From: Phorcus lineatus
Taxonomy: Eukaryota > Mollusca > Gastropoda > Trochida > Trochidae
Assembly (NCBI GenBank): GCA_921293015.1
Contig: OV121087.1
Span: 1,686,501 to 1,750,500 of the forward strand
Direction of reading: 5' to 3'
DNA: 64,000 bases
Below, piece after piece: positions 61,141 through 64,000 of this stretch (position 1 is the stretch's first letter; every line of letters begins with the position of its first letter). Position numbers and translations under genes: made by a program. The notes under the pieces are model-generated. The model was not told where the DNA came from. It worked only from the letters and a program-made list of their open reading frames with translations, and searched no databases.

Positions 61141-63250
61141 TTTAATTCAAAACTTTATGAAGCATTTTAAAACCAAAAGTTGAAGTAGTTATCTTTGAAA
61201 TCAAATATCTGTAGACAAAGTCTGAAAACAGTTATCACCATCATTTGGTCATGATATTTCTTTTTAAAATTATTAATTTCAAACGTTTATCATTCAAAAA
61301 AAAATATTCATAAGATTGCACCTTCCATACTTTAACAATTTTAAAACCTTTGTAATATTGTTTGAAAGGGTATGTTTCTTAACACGGGGCACAAAACCAT
61401 CCTGCTGATGTACATATGTTTTGACTTTGTAAATTTGGCTGGTGTGAAGTTCTAGCTTTGAATAGATAGTGGATTAACAGTCAGTAGCATGTCCTTCCGT
61501 TGCATCTCGAATGAAAGCAATGACTTCTCATACCTTGCCATGCCAGGGTCCAGATTTTTAATCTCTTAGCACTTTTACCATCAAGAGTTATATACTTTAA
61601 AATTGGTTTATGATCAACTTTTGGAAAACTAGATCCATTCTTCGTTTTCACAAATCGTTTTCCCGTGGCCCAGGGACTGATTTTTTCTATGTTGTTAAGT
61701 AAGCAGAAATGATTAAACTTTATGAACAATAATATTTTATATGATATATTGGTAACTGCATTAAAAAAATGCAGTTGAAAAGAAAATTTATATTTATTTT
61801 GAGGCAAGTAACTAAATTTTTAAAAAAGAAGTTTACTATGGCCAGCGGTAAATGCAACTTATTAAGGTAATGTCTAAGTCAAAGAAAGTAGTATTATCCA
61901 GTCACAGCTGATGTGAAGATGTTTTCAGTTACCTAGCTTTCTGAAATGACAGTCTTGTCCTTTTCAGTTTTTTTTACTTCCTCAGTACAAAATCTAATAG
62001 TAAGTAATTATCCCCTGCCAATCAATGTTTTCGGGGGATATACAAATGACCTCCGTCTGTCTGTGCAAGCTGTTCTTTTCCGGACCAGAAGTGAAAAAAA
62101 TATTAGGCATAGCTCTTTGATATGGAACAATCATCATGTAGAAAGGTGACTTTTGGGGTTTCAACTTCTTCTAACAATTATTTTTGGTCGTTTTTGTGGA
62201 AACACAACTTAGAATTTATTACCAGAACTCAGACTATAAGATACAGCTGATTGAAGGTTGGATTATGAAACAATCACTATTTTAGGTGGTGCCTTTTGGT
62301 GTTTTCAACTTCTTCCGACATTTACTTTTTGCTGCTTCCATGGAAACATTACTAAAAGATTTGTATCTGAACCAGAACAAATAGAAACTCAAGTTACAGT
62401 ACTGTTTCAAGGGAGAAGGTGAAACCTTAATGCTAAGCACAATGAAACTTAGTATCGTACACAATCATCTTCTGAAGGATAAATTGATTACCAATGATCT
62501 GATCTGAACTTAGATTTCAGCTTAGATACCAGTTATCAAGGGGTTGAATATAGCAAAATTGTTGTTCAATATATGTCACTTTTTTGCCACTTTGCGGGGA
62601 ATATAACAGACTCTGTCTGCTTGTATGGGAAATATTTGATTCACCAAGGTTACACAAAATCTTTATGTTCAGGTGGGCATTACAAAGCATGTGAGAGCTT
62701 AATTTCAATGTCTTAATAACATGTCTCATATAAAATAACAATAGTTGTCTTTTCCTTGTGTTAGATATATATTTGTTCGAAAAATCCTTTCAAATCAACC
62801 ACTGAAGTAGAGGTAGGATACATGCTTGAGTCCTCGTAGGATAATCTGTTCGTCTCAAGAGTTTTTATCATTCTAAGTAGTTTGTTTTGAAGGATACTGT
62901 GTCATTTTTCTTCTACAACACCTTGTATTTCGATACAGGAATAAGACATGATTAGGTTAGGGTTAGGTAATGATCTGTAAAAGATAGTTGGGTTCATCAA
63001 CTATCTGAACATTATTTGCAGACTAGTTTATTCCATTGTCAAAATGTAACAAAAATAATCCCCATATATTCTGATTTAACCTCGATGCCAAATCAACTTT
63101 GCATTAACAAGTATTTAATTGCTGTTCTGCTTAAACTTGCTTAACTTACAGGCTCTCCTTTTGAATTCAGCTCATCAGAAATCCTGAGCACATTTTGGTA
63201 ATGAGAAATTGGATGAATGCTTTGCAGCTCTGAACCAAATGCTGCATCCT
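61141..63250. other. Right-flank intergenic region with dispersed repeats
   Basis: No gene recognised. AT-rich apart from a repeat-bearing stretch at 62004-62430. The remaining 63588-64000 also holds nothing recognisable. Confidence 0.45.
62004..62430 (+). repeat. Dispersed repeat with internal duplication
   Basis: It starts atcccctgccaatcaatg-like, then gggggatata and atgacctccgtctgtctg, related to 43141-43207. Two diverged direct copies about 140 bp apart follow (cttttgg(g/t)gtttcaacttctt, then acaatt/acattta and ggaaac) at 62149 and 62289. Type unknown. Confidence 0.5.
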
Positions 63251-63587
63251 GCATCCTGCTTAATCAGCGTAAATTAATCCCCTCTCGCTCCTTCCTAATA
63301 CCCTGATCTCTTTTGAGCTAAATCCCCCAATGGCTAGTGGCTCGATATTCATGGTTATGCTCATCTGTTATTTTTTCAGCAAATGAAATGTCGTTAATTA
63401 AGGAGCTTGAGGCCACTAGCTTGAACAAAACGTTTCTTTTATATCCGGGTTATGCCGCTGTTGCTGAATGCAAGCCGTCTCATTGGCTGGTTAAATAGCT
63501 AGAGATGCCAAGGGTTTTGGCTTGAAAGAGATCAGGGTATTAGGAACAAGCGAGAGCGGAATCATATACCCTGATTTAGCAGGATGC
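63251..63587. mobile_element. Long-TIR foldback element, copy 2
   Basis: Inverted repeats of about 70 bp: gcatcctgcttaatcagcg and ctcgctccttcctaatacc at the left, mirrored by ggtattaggaacaagcgag and gatttagcaggatgc at the right. Interior gccgctgttgctgaatgcaa and cattggctgg match copy 1 at 36076-36336. Non-coding. Confidence 0.8.
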
Positions 63588-64000
63588 AAATGTTGTGGGA
63601 TTTGTCATTTTGAATACCTTGCTGTGAAAGATCATCTAAGATTCGGAGTCGGAGCATTTCTGATACTCGCATTGAAAGGAACAAAAATTTGGATTTCCAC
63701 ATGGCATATTTCATTTTGCTGTCACTTTGCTTTATCAAAGCAGTTGTCTAACCCTCTTGGCTGGCCAAAATAAAAGTTCAATAAAATTAATTTTGATCTT
63801 GTAAGATAAATATCGAAGTAGTGATAAGTTTCTGTTATCTGCTTAAGTGAAATTTAAAGGAATAGTGCCTTATCAAAACAAGGTAAAGCCAAATAGTTAG
63901 GGTATTATGATAAGATCTCAAACCTTTGAAGACAGGGAAGTTTCAGTTCATTTGAATATTTTTGTCATTTTGAATTTATTTTCATTTCATTTTGATCACT

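Overview
The window is invertebrate nuclear DNA: five intron-rich, single-copy housekeeping genes with conserved GT-AG exon boundaries, embedded in AT-rich sequence full of LINE, SINE-like and foldback elements. Dispersed repeats built on a 'tttaacgccgctt' core with GTGAG-type tails suggest a mollusc, probably a gastropod; that placement is an inference from memory of such repeats, not a search result. All exon structures below come from reading-frame continuity, splice signals and conservation with known families. No transcript evidence was available.

Layout, left to right. (1) 2759-13882, minus: ETFDH, electron-transfer-flavoprotein ubiquinone oxidoreductase, 14 exons, 607 aa. Its third intron carries a 4.1-kb 5'-truncated LINE in the same orientation, flanked by an exact 14-bp target-site duplication. 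(2) 17040-23069, minus: RRP8, nucleolar rRNA-processing methyltransferase, 6 exons, 629 aa, with a very long lysine-rich N-terminal exon. (3) 24165-35673, plus: ILK, integrin-linked pseudokinase, 12 exons, 450 aa, plus an extra exon-10-like exon. (4) 41980-54317, minus: PRPS, ribose-phosphate pyrophosphokinase, 7 exons, 318 aa, with two alternative last exons. (5) 55244-59737, plus: UBE2K-type ubiquitin-conjugating enzyme, 6 exons, 204 aa. RRP8/ILK and PRPS/UBE2K are head-to-head pairs with about 1 kb between start codons. ILK and PRPS converge. The genes are not functionally linked in any way I can see.

The most striking signal is in PRPS. The 3' splice site of exon 6 lies at the end of a 1.73-kb array of 48 tandem 36-bp units. 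Each unit repeats the acceptor itself (pyrimidine tract, CAG and the first 14 exon bases), stays open in the exon's frame and would encode [12 protein letters not shown]. The variable positions I noticed between units are all synonymous. PRPS also has three decayed tandem copies of its exon-2 acceptor and a duplicated last exon. ILK has a duplicated exon at the pseudo-activation segment, and RRP8 has a decayed partial copy of its SAM-binding exon. Local duplication of exon/acceptor fragments is therefore a theme of this window.

Mobile elements include a recent LINE, several retroposed SINE-like copies with 12-15 bp target-site duplications, a hAT-like MITE with an 8-bp duplication, two copies of a long-TIR foldback element, and other palindromic elements. 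The rest is AT-rich intron and intergenic sequence in which I see no further genes.
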